Below, in pieces: positions 35,331 to 47,114 of a stretch of 62,000 nucleotides of DNA. This DNA is from Gnetum montanum. Taxonomy: Eukaryota > Streptophyta > Gnetopsida > Gnetales > Gnetaceae. A program made the translations under genes and the position numbers. Within the stretch, counting starts at the first letter, position 1, and each line of letters starts with the position of its first letter. The stretch spans positions 525,060 through 587,059 of the forward strand of contig MNCI01010753.1 of assembly GCA_015680685.1 (NCBI GenBank). The letters are read 5' to 3'. The notes under the pieces were generated by a model, which was not told the origin of the DNA, made no database searches, and saw only the letters and a list, made by a program, of their open reading frames with translations.

Positions 35331-36470
35331 CAACGCTAGGCAAAAGCATGCGTTCAGCTAGAGAAGGATGAGTTTTAAAAAGTCAACAATGTGTGTGTAT
35401 TCTCCACCACAGATTTATGTTTGTTTGAAGGATGATATATGTGGTTGCTTTCCAGTATATTAGCTGCTAATGTTGTTGTTTGATTAAAGCTTATGCAAAT
35501 TAACTATTTCTTTTCGTTTGGTTGCAACTAGCACAGAAGGAGAGGCCTGGAAATCCTAAAGCTCTTCACTATTTGCAGTAGCGAAGCCTTTATGTATGTG
35601 GGGAAGGGATTAAGTGGGAGCAAATCCTGGTAGATTACAGAGACTAATGGAAGGGATTAGGCAGGAGCACGTGTCCATAGCACCGAATACAAGAAACATT
35701 AATTAAGTCCTATAGTTGGTTTGGTTTTGGTTTTGGTTCTCAAAAATCTTAATATGCACAGTGAGTATTCATCACAACTTATCGCATTTGAAACTACGAG
35801 TGGGTGCTAGCCTCCAAAAATATCTTTAGGTTAGGTGATGGCAAAATCTATTTTGGTGCATTTCTTTATGTATTTAATTATCTACTAATTGCATGTTTTA
35901 TGCTAATGCTTCGTGAGATGCAAGAACTCTTGTGCTTGACTGTCCAGGTTCTTGATGCTTGTTCCCAAAACCCCTTAACGAGTATTTGTAATTTATTTTC
36001 TCTATTCAATCACATGGATTGATTTTCCCCTTTTATTTTATCTCTTAAGTGATACAGATTTTAGTGGAGATGAGTTTAATGATTAGCAAGATGCTCATGT
36101 TAGAATTTTATTAGTTTCTATCATTTTGAGATTTATGTACTTCTATGCTATAATGTTTAGCTTGGATTATTTATACTTTGAGTGCCCTTTGGTTGACAGA
36201 GGTGTCAATGTACTTACCTATCTTTGGATTACTTCAGTTGTTCAATTTACATGTTTGGGAATTAAACTCGTGACCTAGAATGTGGTATACCGTTTTTTAT
36301 TATGGTTTGGATGGTCATTTTTAGACGATTAGAAGCCTTGTGCCTTAGTTAATGTTATATTATATTTAGTCCGTTGTATTTGATATTCTTGGCTATTGGT
36401 TTATGTTTGAATGTGCATTAGGATTAAGTAAAATGTCATTGCTTAGTGGCCAATGTAGGTTTTCTAATGC
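35331..36470. other. Spacer, nothing recognised
   Basis: Short ORFs only. A box-B-like 'gagtttaattccc' on the minus strand near 36250 might be a SINE scrap. No gene can be supported. Confidence 0.35.
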
Positions 36471-36479
36471 AAGGATATG

Positions 36480-37250
36480 CTAGATATATTTTATAAAATG
36501 TTTTCCAATGTCCCCTTGTGAGACAGTTAACCTCTCAAACTTCTTCCTTGCCATTTTGGGGCAATGACAAACTGAGAAACATTCAAGACACATCCTTGCC
36601 CTTTGGAGTGCTTTACAAGACCGGTTGCCAGAACCATCGTGGGACCTTCCCAATCCAGAGCACAATAGACTCTGCACATGCCACCACCTACAACCTCGTG
36701 ATCTAGACAGGGTTGCTCCACCCAATTCTGGGTTTCTCTATTGATACCAACCCACTAGGTTTCTCTGTGTTGCATCAGGCTCCAAAGCCCTCGGATGAGA
36801 GCATCAAGAGGAGTTACAGGCAAAGTTCCAGCCTCAGCTAGGAGCCAAATTCAAGGAGCTCAAGGAAGATATCAAAAAGGCTATTGATACTAGGGCAACT
36901 GATTAAAGTTGCTTAAGGCACTAAAGATATTGAGTTGCATTTGCGTCTTAAATGGGAAGCTTAGCGATGGTGATAGATTGAGCTTAATGAGATCCATAGG
37001 CAAATCTGCCAATAGTTCAAGCAAGAAGCTGGGCAAGAACATATAACACAAGAAGAAGAGCATAGGCAATAGGAGATCCCAAGAGAGGAGGCTGAGAGCA
37101 AGCACAGAAAGAAGGATGCTCAAGCTCAACAGGAGGTGCAACTGGAGCATGAGAGGAAGCTTCAAAAGAAGCAAGAACAAGAAGAAATCCAATGGCACTT
37201 CTTCACTGTTGTTACGACAATAGCCACTTTCATAGAACAGCAAAGGACTT
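36480..37250 (+). pseudogene. L1-like ORF2 C-terminal module with coiled coil, copy 3
   Basis: From about 36536 one frame reads FFLAILGQ, then HSRHILALWSALQDRL, close to FFLAALQQQ...HSRLISALW at 47640-47705. The coiled-coil part (36900-37240) reads ATKD-like LKDIELHLRLKW, IELNEIHRQICQQF, EEEHRQ and DAQAQQEVQLEHERKLQ, ending at a TGA near 37252. The 5' part of the module is missing. Confidence 0.55.
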
Positions 37251-37479
37251 GAATATTGGGCTTATTTCTTTGTGCGCTATCCCATAGATTTTGAATTCAA
37301 GATCGATGCCCCCACACGATATGTTTGAGTTAAGATTTATAGCGCTGTATTTATGAGTGGAAAATGAGCCCCAAGCAAAAGAAAGCTTCAGAAATGCTGG
37401 GAGGATTAGATTCATTTCAGTCAAGTTTTCCTTTTCAGTCAAGGTTTCATTTCAGTGAACACGTGGTATCCAGCAACTT

Positions 37480-38125
37480 TGTGGACAAGGCTCTGCTTGC
37501 CACCGCGCAACAGTAAATCCTTAGCACGCGTTCTGCCACCATCGCACATCTTTCTCGCCGAAACCTTTGGCACTGCTTCTGCATATGAACCCTCTGCTGC
37601 TCCCATCTACTGCGACTGCATTTCTACGACTGTTTCATGTAGGGTTGCGATGGATCCATCCTCCTCAACGGCAACAACATGGAGAAGACGACCCGCGCCA
37701 ACAATAACTCCGCGCATGGCTTCGATGTCATCGACGAAATCAAGAGAGTTGTGGATGCAGCCTGCCTCAAAGTGGTGTCCTGTGCAGACATTGTGGACCA
37801 TTCTGAAAAGTTGAGCTCGGTCCGTGACTCGCTCAAGCCAGGCAACCAATCCGAGTTGCAGGGACTGCCTCCCACAGTCCACAGTTTCGACGACGCAGAT
37901 TTAGTTGTTCACCAAACAGGGATTGTCTGTTACAGATTTGGTGGCTCTGGTTGGTACTCACACCATTGGACAAGCGTGCTGTATTAAGTTCCACTCGTGT
38001 ATCTACAACAACAGTAGCGCCAGCATTGATCCGAGCTTTGCTAAGCTTCAAAGACGCTTCTGCCCTACCACCTCCTGCAATGACGATCTCTGTGGCCAAT
38101 ATGTTAAGAATTTCCTTCAATACGT
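37480..38125 (+). pseudogene. Class III peroxidase, broken fragment
   Basis: Secreted plant heme peroxidases oxidise phenolics with H2O2. Here HLLRLHFYDCFM, a TAG, then GCDGSILLNGNN, NNSAHGFDVIDEIKRVVDA and VVSCADIV are clear (37605-37795). In the next block [17 protein letters not shown], then in another frame [23 protein letters not shown] with the proximal heme His (about 37905-37978), [15 protein letters not shown] and [13 protein letters not shown]. The distal catalytic His of LHFHDCF reads Tyr. Roughly 20 residues after CADI are lost and at least one frameshift occurs. No intron is visible. It meets the WD40 remnant tail to tail near 38130-38190. Confidence 0.85.
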
Positions 38126-38184
38126 GGTATTTTTTTGCCACTTCTCTTGGACACATCCCTGTCAGATAGCAGCAAATTTGCCTC

Positions 38185-39170
38185 TGAAGGCACAGTTTCC
38201 AGCATACCTTCAACATCTGCAGTTTGTTAGAGAAAGCAATTGCAACCCATTCTGGCTGTGTGCCAGACCATTGCAACTGATTGATTTCAGCAGCTACCGT
38301 GTAAGCCAGAGTGGGACCAAGACCACCTTCAGTAGGCTGAGTCATCAAACGAAGCTCTAAAATCAAGGCCTGTGAATCATCTCCTGCTGTACATATATGA
38401 GAAGAACTTTGAGGAACCCATGCAACAGCATTTACACTTGCTTGATGCCTTTGAAGCTCTGCCACAGGCACTGTTGGATATCTTATGTCTAAAATGACCA
38501 CTTTAGAACTATCCATGAGAATAGTTGCCATATACCTTGGGTCACGCTTATTCCATCCCAGTCGTAACAGTGGTGTATCTGGTTGAGAATTTTTATAGAT
38601 AATAGTGGAATGTCCTTTGTCTCTCAAATCAAAAACCCCGACAGAACCATCTGCTGAGACTGATGCAAAGACTCCTCTCCATGCCATAAACCTCTTTATC
38701 ATGAGCAATTAGCTGAGTGTCCACAACTTCCTTCCCAATATTCCAAATTGTTCAAGTTGTGTCAATGCTACAGGTGTTCCAATTTGCCTTAGTTCAGCAT
38801 CATTCCAATCCAAAGGTGTTCAGAGGTGCATAGAATTCACTATTCTTATTGTTATTCAGTAAGCTTTTCAATTCACTCTTGTCATCGTGCACTTGCCATA
38901 TTCGAATATAATCACCGGTTGTGGCTAAGAGATCTGATTTTTGACATTCTTTATCTGGAATAAAAATTATCTTTGTGACAGGATATGGATGATCGAAAAC
39001 TAACTGAGGATCACTCTTACATTCACCAGTTTCCTCATCTAGTTGAATAAGTTCCACCTTGTTGCTGAATCCTTGAAGGAAACTTCCAACACCGATTCTA
39101 AATTTTTGTGTCTTTCTGGACACTCCAGCTCATAGCATACATTTACCATGGAGCATTGTAAGTATAAATC
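38185..39170 (-). pseudogene. TTG1/AN11-type WD40 protein, broken copy
   Basis: TTG1-type WD40 proteins scaffold MYB-bHLH complexes in plants. Minus strand pieces: YNAPW, YAMSWSV (39160-39130); KFRIGVGSFLQGFSNKVELI, FDHPYPVTKIIFIPDKECQ, LLNNNKNSEF (39100-38830); LIAHDKEVY in another frame (about 38700); [74 protein letters not shown] and [20 protein letters not shown] (38660-38215). The last residues are QMLKV, the usual C-terminus, but the stop is replaced by GTATGC, a possible donor. At least three frameshifts or stops. No intron is visible between the WD40 blocks. It could equally be an LWD-type relative, but KVVILDIR and INQLQW favour TTG1. Confidence 0.85.
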
Positions 39171-39299
39171 CACGATTTCTGGTTGATGGACATGGATGTT
39201 TAATAGATCAAACAACCAATCGCTATACTGGAGCAGGGGTTCCGCTGTTCTTTATTTGACAAGTCCTTAACAGCAGGGTCTGTAATCCCCTAAAGCACC

Positions 39300-39680
39300 A
39301 TTATAGGATGTCCATCTTTCAATCACATCTACCAAGACAACACTCTTCTTTTCCGTTCTTCAACAGTGTCCCTGTTCCGGTCTGACTTGATACTGCCAAC
39401 CATTTCTTGTTAATCAACTAGGCCATGCCATGTATCTTTGCTTTAAATGTACCCAAACAAGGCTCATGCATTTTATCACCATTATCAGTGCTCAATATCC
39501 TAGTGAGAGTGCCTTTGCTACTTGCAGTGGCAAGCAAATTTCTGTCAAAGGTCAAGGCAAGAGAGGCCAATTCTGAATTATGTGCAAGAATGTTCAGACA
39601 TTTCTTTAGGTGAATTATAGGTGTATATTCTGAAACCCTTGATCTCTTGAATATGAAATTGTTTCTATTGTTAATCAACA
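39300..39680 (-). pseudogene. ATG18/WIPI-type autophagy WD40 protein fragment
   Basis: ATG18-family PROPPINs bind PI3P on autophagic membranes. Minus strand from about 39580: LNILAHNSELASLALTFD, LLATASSKGTLTRILSTDNG, FKAKIHGMA, a stop, then KKWLAVSSQTGTG. In the family the text is AHxSxIAxxALxxDGxxLATASxKGTLxRIF, and WLAVSSDKGTV follows. The FRRG lipid-binding motif region is not preserved. Only about a third of the protein is present. It sits on the same strand as, and just upstream of, the TTG1 remnant. Confidence 0.65.
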
Positions 39681-40019
39681 GAGGCCAGATAAGAAACAGA
39701 ATTCTCTTTCAAAGCCTACTCCATAAAATGGCCAAAATGTGCCAACACTAAATTGCGCAAGATAGTTGAATTAGTAACCAAAGATAGAACTTGAGCAAGC
39801 TTAACCTGGCCTAATGGAATGCTCTTTCAATTATTGGAGTTATGACCGTCACAAATGGATTCACAAAGCTTAAAGGTCAATTTCATCTCAATGCAAAATC
39901 AGCATTAGAATGAAAAGTTGAGCATAGGAAGAAACAAGACTTATCATTTCAAAAAAAAGGGCTTGATCCAAAGCTGACTTAATTCTTCCACATCATTTTG
40001 AATAGGTAGAGTGGGTTCA

Positions 40020-41920
40020 TATAATGAAAAATTAGCTCTATGAAGGGTTTCCAAAACCATTCTACAAACCATGAGGGACCTGATTGATTATAGGAAAAAG
40101 CAATCAATAAGTGCCACTGCCACATTAGCTCATAGAGGAAGCTCATAGAACCAAAACTTGGCTTTACGAAATGGTTCTACTTGAATTAACTACACAAGAT
40201 TATAGCATAAGGATTTACAGAAACTTCGAAATTAACTGTGTGTACAAATCCCACATGACACGTAGGCTACAAAGGAGAAGCTTGTTTTAAAGAATCAACA
40301 TTTCAGTCGTACTTGACCCTAAAATGAAAGTGAGCTCTGTAAAATCAAATCTTATAGTAATCCCTCATTCATGTCATGCTTTTATGATGGATACATTCAT
40401 AGAACCAAAATCTAGTTCTACAAAAAAGAGTGAATACAAAAAAGAGTGAAAACAATTATATGAGCCATGCCATCCTTGGAGAAAAGCGTCAAACCTAGAA
40501 CCAAAATTTGGTTCTATGAACAAAACACATAAATAGTTCTACCAAGTCAGCTCTATTAAGATGAAAGGTTTTGTAGAACCAAAAAATGGTTTAACAATAA
40601 GCGCACTTGTTGGCTCTACCACGTCAACTCATTATATGGCACAAGTTTGTAGAACCAAAAAGTGGTTCTACGAAAGGGCTCTATGAACAAAAAGATTTGC
40701 CAAAAGCTTTAAACAAACACGTTACACTCACTTCCAAGTTGCCAAGTCTGCAAAGAAAACCAAAATGATTCTATAGGCCATGTCATCATGGAGCATGAAA
40801 ATAAGCTTGTATGTAGAACCAAAATCCAGCCTTGCAAGTAATCTCATTTTCACCTTTGCCAAGTCAACATTCGAAGCAACGTCATGTTTTGTAAAGAGGA
40901 AATTTGAATTATGTAGTCCTTAGAACCAAACTTTGATTTCACAAAGAAGTTTTCAAATTGGTTCTACCACCTCAACTCCTAAAAAGTCAATTACTTCATA
41001 AAGCTGAGATCAGTCCCAAAAGGAACTTTTAGAAGAGGCTTTGCCACATCAGCTTTCATAAAGCTCGTAGAAGCAAAATATGGTTTTACAAAAGGGTTCT
41101 ATAGATAGCTAAATTATTTCTAAAAAGATGCATCATAAGCTTTGAAAAGACATTTAATCCTTGTTTCCACATTACCTCTTTTGAAGGATGAATGCATAGA
41201 ATCAAAATTAAGCTCTACATAGGAAAGATAAAATCGTTGTATAAGCCATGTCATCCTTGGAGAAAAGCATCACTCGCAGAACGAAATTTTGGTTCTACAA
41301 GCAACTGCATAATTGGTTTTACCATGTCAACTCCGAAACTCAACTCTACAAACAAGCTTAGAATCTATTCTACAACCATGTCAGCTTTAGGGTATCAATG
41401 AGTTTGTTGACTCAGGAGAGTGAATTCTAAAAGATGGATCCTAGGAAAACTATGCCATGTTAGTTTCCATATAATGTTGGCTCGTAGAACCAAAAATTGG
41501 TTCTACAGTGTAAAGCCAAACAAGTTCTATAAGCCACATCAAGATAAACAGAGCGCATCTCAGACCCACCAAAGTTTACAAGCTTAATTTACTCACATGC
41601 GCATTATATTTCAATACAACTCAGCATATCAAAGAGCCAAAGAATGTGACACAATTTATAGAACCAAAATCTGGTTCTACAAAAAAGTTCTATGACCAAT
41701 CTTCCATGTTAGCTCTTTTGTAGAAAGAATACGGTAGAACCAAAAATCAACCCTACAAGCAACCTCAAAACAGGCTCTACAAGCTAATGTCAACACAGGA
41801 CTTAAAGGAAATTATAAGTTGTCTTACACATTAGCTCAAACTATAAAAGAGAGAAATTTTATAATCCAAAATGATTCTACAAGCAAATTCTATGAGCTTT
41901 TAAAACTCTACCATGTCAAT
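40020..41920. repeat. Array of a short palindromic motif (TAGAACCA...TGGTTCTA)
   Basis: At least fourteen copies of a 'gtagaaccaaaatttggttctac'-like hairpin core, whole or one-sided, occur at irregular 70-190 bp steps (for example 40145, 40399, 40495, 40574, 40649, 40813, 40920, 41065, 41277, 41484, 41657, 41733). The best copy, 41484-41506, has perfect 10-bp arms GTAGAACCAA and TTGGTTCTAC around AAA. Between them recur 'taccatgtcaactc' and 'atgtcatccttggagaaaagc' (40470 and 41249), so the array is a decayed tandem repeat with a longer unit. Steps are not multiples of three and no long frame is open. Confidence 0.75.
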
Positions 41921-42289
41921 ATAGGTGGAATCAAAATGGATTTTTTCCAAATAGTCAAAGTATTCATATAAATTAACCCCTAAATATGCAAAATAAGGAG
42001 CTAGGCCAACGGGAATAAGTTTGTGACAATTAACCTAAACCTTTTAATGAAGATTAAAAAGTAGCTCAACAAAATCAAAGCTCGTGACATGTGTCAAAAA
42101 CAGATTCAAACAACCTATCTAAAAGCAAGCGAATTAAGGCACAAAGCTTTAAGTATTAATAAGCCGATTAGAGTAGATTTTAAATGTGCAGCCATTCATA
42201 GATAGAGCTAAGAACTAAAACAAAGCAACCATTGAAGCACAGAAGAGCATTTCTGAAGTTTTCACAAAATCCTTTTAAAGATTAGCCAA

Positions 42290-43975
42290 AAATGTCTCAC
42301 AAGGAGATAGAAGAAGCGCCTTAAAAGTTCCAAGATGTTGATACTTTTTCTTTCTCCAAGTACCTGCAACAATTTAATCTAAACATCTATCAGCTTCGAC
42401 AATGGATTGATGTTATGCAACAAGAGCTAAAAGTGGAAGAAGTAGATTTATTCAGGTTTGATGAAGACCACAACTTAACAGAGAAATCAAGTCTTTGATC
42501 CACAGAATCAATGGAGGAATGGTGGGAGATATAGGAAAGACAGGGCTCCACAAGCTTGGTTTCAAGCCTAGGGTAAATATCGTCAAAGATGCCTTGAATC
42601 ACCTAATAGAAGAAACCGTATATGAGAAAGACAAGCTCTAATTTAAGAGAAACATAGAGCGCTACATCGACATCAATGCTAGAAAGGCATACAAGCTCTA
42701 TGGTATTATAGAGCTTGACATTACAAAGACAGAAGCTTGACAGTTCAATGAGGATGGGCTGGGCGGAAAATTCTAGAACCATCTTGAATCCAGAAGGACC
42801 ATCAAGCTCCCACTAGCTAATTTAGCAAAAGCCTGGAGATACAGAAATGCCATTCCGAAGGCTTCAGAGCTCAAGTTCCTTCATAAAATTTTCATTTCAA
42901 CATTAAATTTTTGTTTGGGTTGTGAGATTAATTTGGTTGTTGATTATCATGTTCGGGGCCTGGGTAGCCCTAGAAAATAAGAAGCATTTCTTGCCATTGC
43001 AATATATGAAAGATGTGTTACAGCATAGCCTATTAGAAATTCAAGAACAAGGGGTCCAATTAAGTCTCAATTCATTTTTGTTAGGTTGTCTATTGAGGTT
43101 TTCAAGCCTAAGAGGATAGCCCCAATTTTTGTCAATTATGCATCACAAAGGAGGGCTCATCCAAAAGATCCCTATTATGATTTCTTCCTAGTTGTTTATC
43201 AAAGAAGCTATTTTGATGCACAAGCCTTAGAGTTCTTAATGAATTGTGCTTATCCTCATTTGATAAAGTTAATTTTAAGGGTTTTTCCACTAAGAATTTA
43301 TCAACAAATAATTAATGAAGGGAAAATGTCATGAAGCAATCTTTCTACATGCCTATCATACTCAAATTCTTATGGTGAGTTTCAAAGGAAAGGCTTTCAA
43401 GTTGCCTAGACTTGTGGCTCCTTATTTGGCAATTTTAGAAATTGGGAGTCAAATGTGGGAAAGTCCTTTGAGACATGATTATAAGCACAAAGAGGTTTTT
43501 CCTCTGAAATTTGACTTTTGGGAGTTTATCAACTCAAGGAATTTATGGGCAATGGCTAAAATATTTAAAGAGCAATGTAGTTTTCCTTTAGCTTCCAAGA
43601 GAATATACTCAACAGCAAAGACTAGAAAGGTCCATCAACTAGATGAAACAGACATGGTCTATTTTAAGACAACTAACAGAGAGGTAAATCAAGCCAAGGA
43701 TGAAGCTCCAACACAGCTAAAGAGGAGTCTATCAATAAAGGTTTTTACTATAGCTTATGATGCCCCAGTCATTGAAGTTTGCAAGTGGATGGAGGATAGA
43801 GACTATCCTTTGGCAACAAACCTCTCTAAAGACTACTTGCTCAAATGGAAAAGAATTATTTCTATTTGAAGCTACTAGATTCAAAGGAAGTAATGCCAAA
43901 TGAAAGATTTCCCCTTGATGGAGCTAAATGCGCAAGAGTGAAGGCCATAAGGAAAATTAAGATTGAGCAAACAAA
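42290..43975 (+). pseudogene. Unrecognised intronless ORF of about 500 codons, decayed
   Basis: From MSHKEIEEAP (42294) the + strand keeps coding character through several frames: FQDVDTFSFSKYLQQFNLN, KTGLHKLGFKPRVNIVKDAL, NARKAYKLYGIIELDIT, LANLAKAWRYRNAI, EVFKPKRIAPIFVNYAS, DPYYDFFLVVYQRSYFDA, FKLPRLVAPYLAILEIG, KFDFWEFINSRNLWAMA and KVFTIAYDAPVIEVCKWM, ending near 43869 or 43975. There are two main frameshifts (about 42480 and 43325) and scattered TAG/TAA/TGA at likely Gln or Arg codons, the same decay as in the retroelements. I recognise no domain. It may be a mobile-element protein, judging from decay and neighbours. Confidence 0.5.
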
Positions 43976-44094
43976 CACCAATAAAGAGCTACACATGTGG
44001 GGGGTCACCTTGGTCGCCTATCCGAGAGTCTGTTACGGAAGAAGCAAATGAAATGAAGTATTGACCTAGGATTGCAGCAGACCCTACAGCAGGT

Positions 44095-44520
44095 CTACTA
44101 GTGCCGCACGACCAGTCACACATGAAGCTCTTCACTTGGAATTGTAGGGGACAAGGTACACCCTATAAAAGAAATACCCTACGACGGATAGTTTGTGATG
44201 AAGATTGTGACATTGTTTGCCTACAGGAGACTAAGCTACAGGAGACAAAGTCCTGCCATCTCCAATGGGATGGCTGGAAAGTCCATCTATGCCCCTGTGT
44301 GGGGCAGGCGAGGGGTCTAGCTATCCTAGCACGTTGTGACATGATACTTGTGGACTCATTGCAATGGACCCTGACTGTTGACATCCCCTCCCAGGGTATA
44401 TGGCTAACACACACACACACACCAACGGGGCACCCAGGAGTTTCAAGATTTCTTGGCAGCTCACTCATTGATGGACCTACCTATTGAAAATTGCCAATTT
44501 ACCTAGAGCAATAGGCGAAA
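44095..44520 (+). pseudogene. L1-like LINE ORF2: endonuclease start
   Basis: The start of ORF2 reads MKLFTWNCRGQGTPYKRNTLRRI (from 44122), then DIVCLQETKLQETK and ARGLAILARCDMILV. WNCRG and LQETK are the first two active-site blocks of the AP-type endonuclease that nicks target DNA. A CA microsatellite (44408-44421) and a stop at 44485 follow. The rest of the endonuclease is broken by frameshifts to about 44700. It opens the element that ends at 48731. Confidence 0.8.
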
Positions 44521-44699
44521 AGGGGCTGACCACATCCTCTCTTGAATCGATTGGGTTTGCATCAGTTCGGACCTCCTTCTACGGATGGATGCACGGGTTA
44601 TATAATAGGAACAAGTTGCCTTGCATCACCATTAGGTAATTTGTTCCCTTGGGCCTGAATGAAGCCGGACTCCTCCGCCCTTTCGTTTCAAGGCGACTT

Positions 44700-46560
44700 G
44701 GCTACTCAAGCCTTGGTTACAACCATTAGTTGAAGACATATGGGCAAACTATAGACAGGGCCAAGGAGGCCCCAAGAATTTTCTCAAGGAGGGGCTTCTT
44801 CATTTGAAGTGGGCTATACGATCTTTACCTGTGGAGGACAAATTCTCGTTCCGAACACGCTGCGTACAACACTCCAGAACAGGTTGACCCAGATTCACTC
44901 TCAACAAGAAGTTGGGGAGGACCTGCATGAAGAGGAGCAAAATATTCTAATGCAACTGCAAGCACTAGAGATGGAAGAGGAGACATATTGGAAACAACGA
45001 TCATGGATCAGATAGCTCCGAGAGGGGGATAGGTAGACGAAATTCTTTTTTGCTACAACCAAGACAGGTGGGTGGAGCCAATCTCACAAGTTGGTGACTA
45101 CTGGGGGAGAGATAGGCGATGATCCGCAGGGCATGGCTAGAGAGCTTGCACACTATTGGGAGACAATCTAGGCAAAGCAGCCCACAATGCCCATTTCGAT
45201 TCGAGTTCTGCGGGTGCTGAATGAAGAGGATAACATTAGATTGCTAGCCTCGTTTTCCTAGCAGGAACTAACAGAAATGATTGGGGACATGCCACGGGGG
45301 AAGGCATCGAGGCCAAATGGTTGGAGTCTCGAATTCCTCAAGACCTTCTTGGATATTGTGGTGCCCAACATTCTGGACGCCTTCAATATAATGCTGGCCA
45401 AGAAGCAGGTTCACTAGAAGCTTAACTACTCCCGAATTCTATGCATTCCCAAATGTGCAGATCCGTCTCTCCTGAAACATTTTCGACCCATTGAGGTTTG
45501 CAATGTCCTAATCCGGATTTTCTCTAAGATGATTGTATGCAAACTTGCTTCTCTAATGCCCAAACTGGTGGGGGTCAATCAAACAAGATTTGTGCAAGGC
45601 TAGACCTTGCATGACCAAATTCTCCTAATGCAAAAGATTTTCCACTCTCTTCATCATTCAAAGTTCCTTGGGTTGTGTCTAAAACTAGACATCACTAAGG
45701 CCTATGATACACTCAGTTGGGAGGCCCTGGCCGTCATTATGCGGAAAAAAGGCTTTGACCTAGGTTTTATTCAACTTTGCATTCACCTACAATCCTTGGT
45801 TGGCTTCTCTTTCAATGTGGGGGGATGGTTATGGGGACTCTCATCACCTGGTAGGGGGTTACAACAACGGGACCCACACTCGTTGTTACTCTTTATTATT
45901 GGTATGGACCTTCTACAAGCCTATTGCAAAGCGACGGGTGTCAAGGGCCTAGAAATCACAGGGTAGAATGTTTGGTTGAACATTACGTTGATGACATGAT
46001 GCTGATCAATGGAGCTGGGGTCCCACAGGCACATGGCATCAATTTGGTGCTTTCTTGGATGGCTACCAAGCTTGGCCTAGTGATTAACTAGGCAAAGTCA
46101 ACGGCCCACTTTCTAAACGTGGATGCTCAGGTGAAAAATCGAGTGTCGCAAATCCTGAACGTCCCCTTTGGAACGATCCAGGATTCATACCTAGGCATCC
46201 CACTATTCCATTTGGGTCGATGTGTATCATGGGGGGTGCTATTAGAAAAACTCAAGAATTGGGTCAGAAACTAGGCAAATTGTTTTCTGACTCGGAAGGG
46301 GAGGTTGGTGCTGGCTTCGGGGGTGTTGGCTGGCTTCGAGGGTGTTGGCAGCAATGCCTTGCTTTGTGGCCGCTGTGGCCACCACCCCCCTCCGGCGTGC
46401 TATTACTAAGGGCATCGACAAGCACATCTACCACTTTGTTTGGTCGGGGGCCAGAGGAGGGGGTGCAAATTGCACCTAGCCAACTAGGACCAAATCGTGC
46501 ACCCTCGGCCTACAAGGGGATTGGGGATTTTAAAATTTGAGAACAAACTGATGTTGGGTC
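44700..46560 (+). pseudogene. L1-like LINE ORF2: reverse transcriptase
   Basis: After a Q/E-rich linker the text WIR.LREGDR.TKFFFATTK (45000) begins the RT region. Blocks: MPRGKASRPNGWSLEF (45290), NYSRILCIP, FRPIEVCNVL, FVQG.TLHDQ, LKLDITKAYDTLSWEAL (motif A), GFSFNVGG, SSPGRGLQQRDPHSL, and the catalytic YVDD at 45984-45995. Then NQAKSTAHFLN and DSYLGIPLFHLG. The YVDD box is intact, but TAG stops replace several expected residues, and a frameshift near 45965 separates the YVDD from the upstream frame. Typical of plant L1 RT. Confidence 0.85.
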
Positions 46561-46619
46561 AACAACAATTATTGTTCGTTTCACCCGCCAAGCCAACAAG
46601 ACGACCCAGTGGGTCAGAA

Positions 46620-47090
46620 TCATGAATGCCAAGTATGTACAATGGCAAGCAAGAACATAGGACTCGAGGCCTTGGCAGACACTTTGCAACCATGCACTAC
46701 AAATGCAAATACGGAGGTGGTTGGATTTTGAGCTGCGCTACCTACTTTCAGCCATGTACCCGTTGGTGTCAGGGTGGAATCAGATATGGCAAGGACGGCT
46801 GCCCAAGAAAATCAAAGTTTTCTTGTGGCTGCTGGAGAGTAATACGCTGCCAGCACGGTTAAATTTACAAAGGTGGGGCCTCAATCTTGACGACACCTAC
46901 CACTATGTGGCATTGTGCCTGAAACCGTCTCACACTTCGCCTTCCAATGCACCTACATGCACGCCACGTGGCAAGAGATGGGCTAGACTCCCTTGATAAC
47001 ACCAACAAGTGATTCTCGAGCCACATTACTTTTATGGGTGGTGTGGAAAATACGCAACCACAAAATCTTTCAACAACGTCGTCTGCCCTA
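46620..47090 (+). pseudogene. L1-like LINE ORF2: zf-RVT tail
   Basis: WLDFELRYLLSAMYP, WQGRLPKKIKVFLWLLESN, LPARLNLQRWGLN, then a damaged zinc block (YHYVALCLK; cysteines expected before ALC) and LLLWVVWKIRNHKIFQQRR. This is the zf-RVT domain common after plant L1 RTs. A run of 24 C follows at 47091-47114. Confidence 0.8.
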
Positions 47091-47114
47091 CCCCCCCCCC
47101 CCCCCCCCCCCCCC

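Noticed and set aside
37833-38708. A 291-residue minus-strand ORF as one intact protein
   Set aside because: It is a chimera: WD40 C-terminal half followed by the antisense of the peroxidase remnant. The real C-terminus would be at QMLKV.
40020-41920. CRISPR array
   Set aside because: Plant nuclear context, irregular spacing, degenerate repeats with related linkers and no cas genes.
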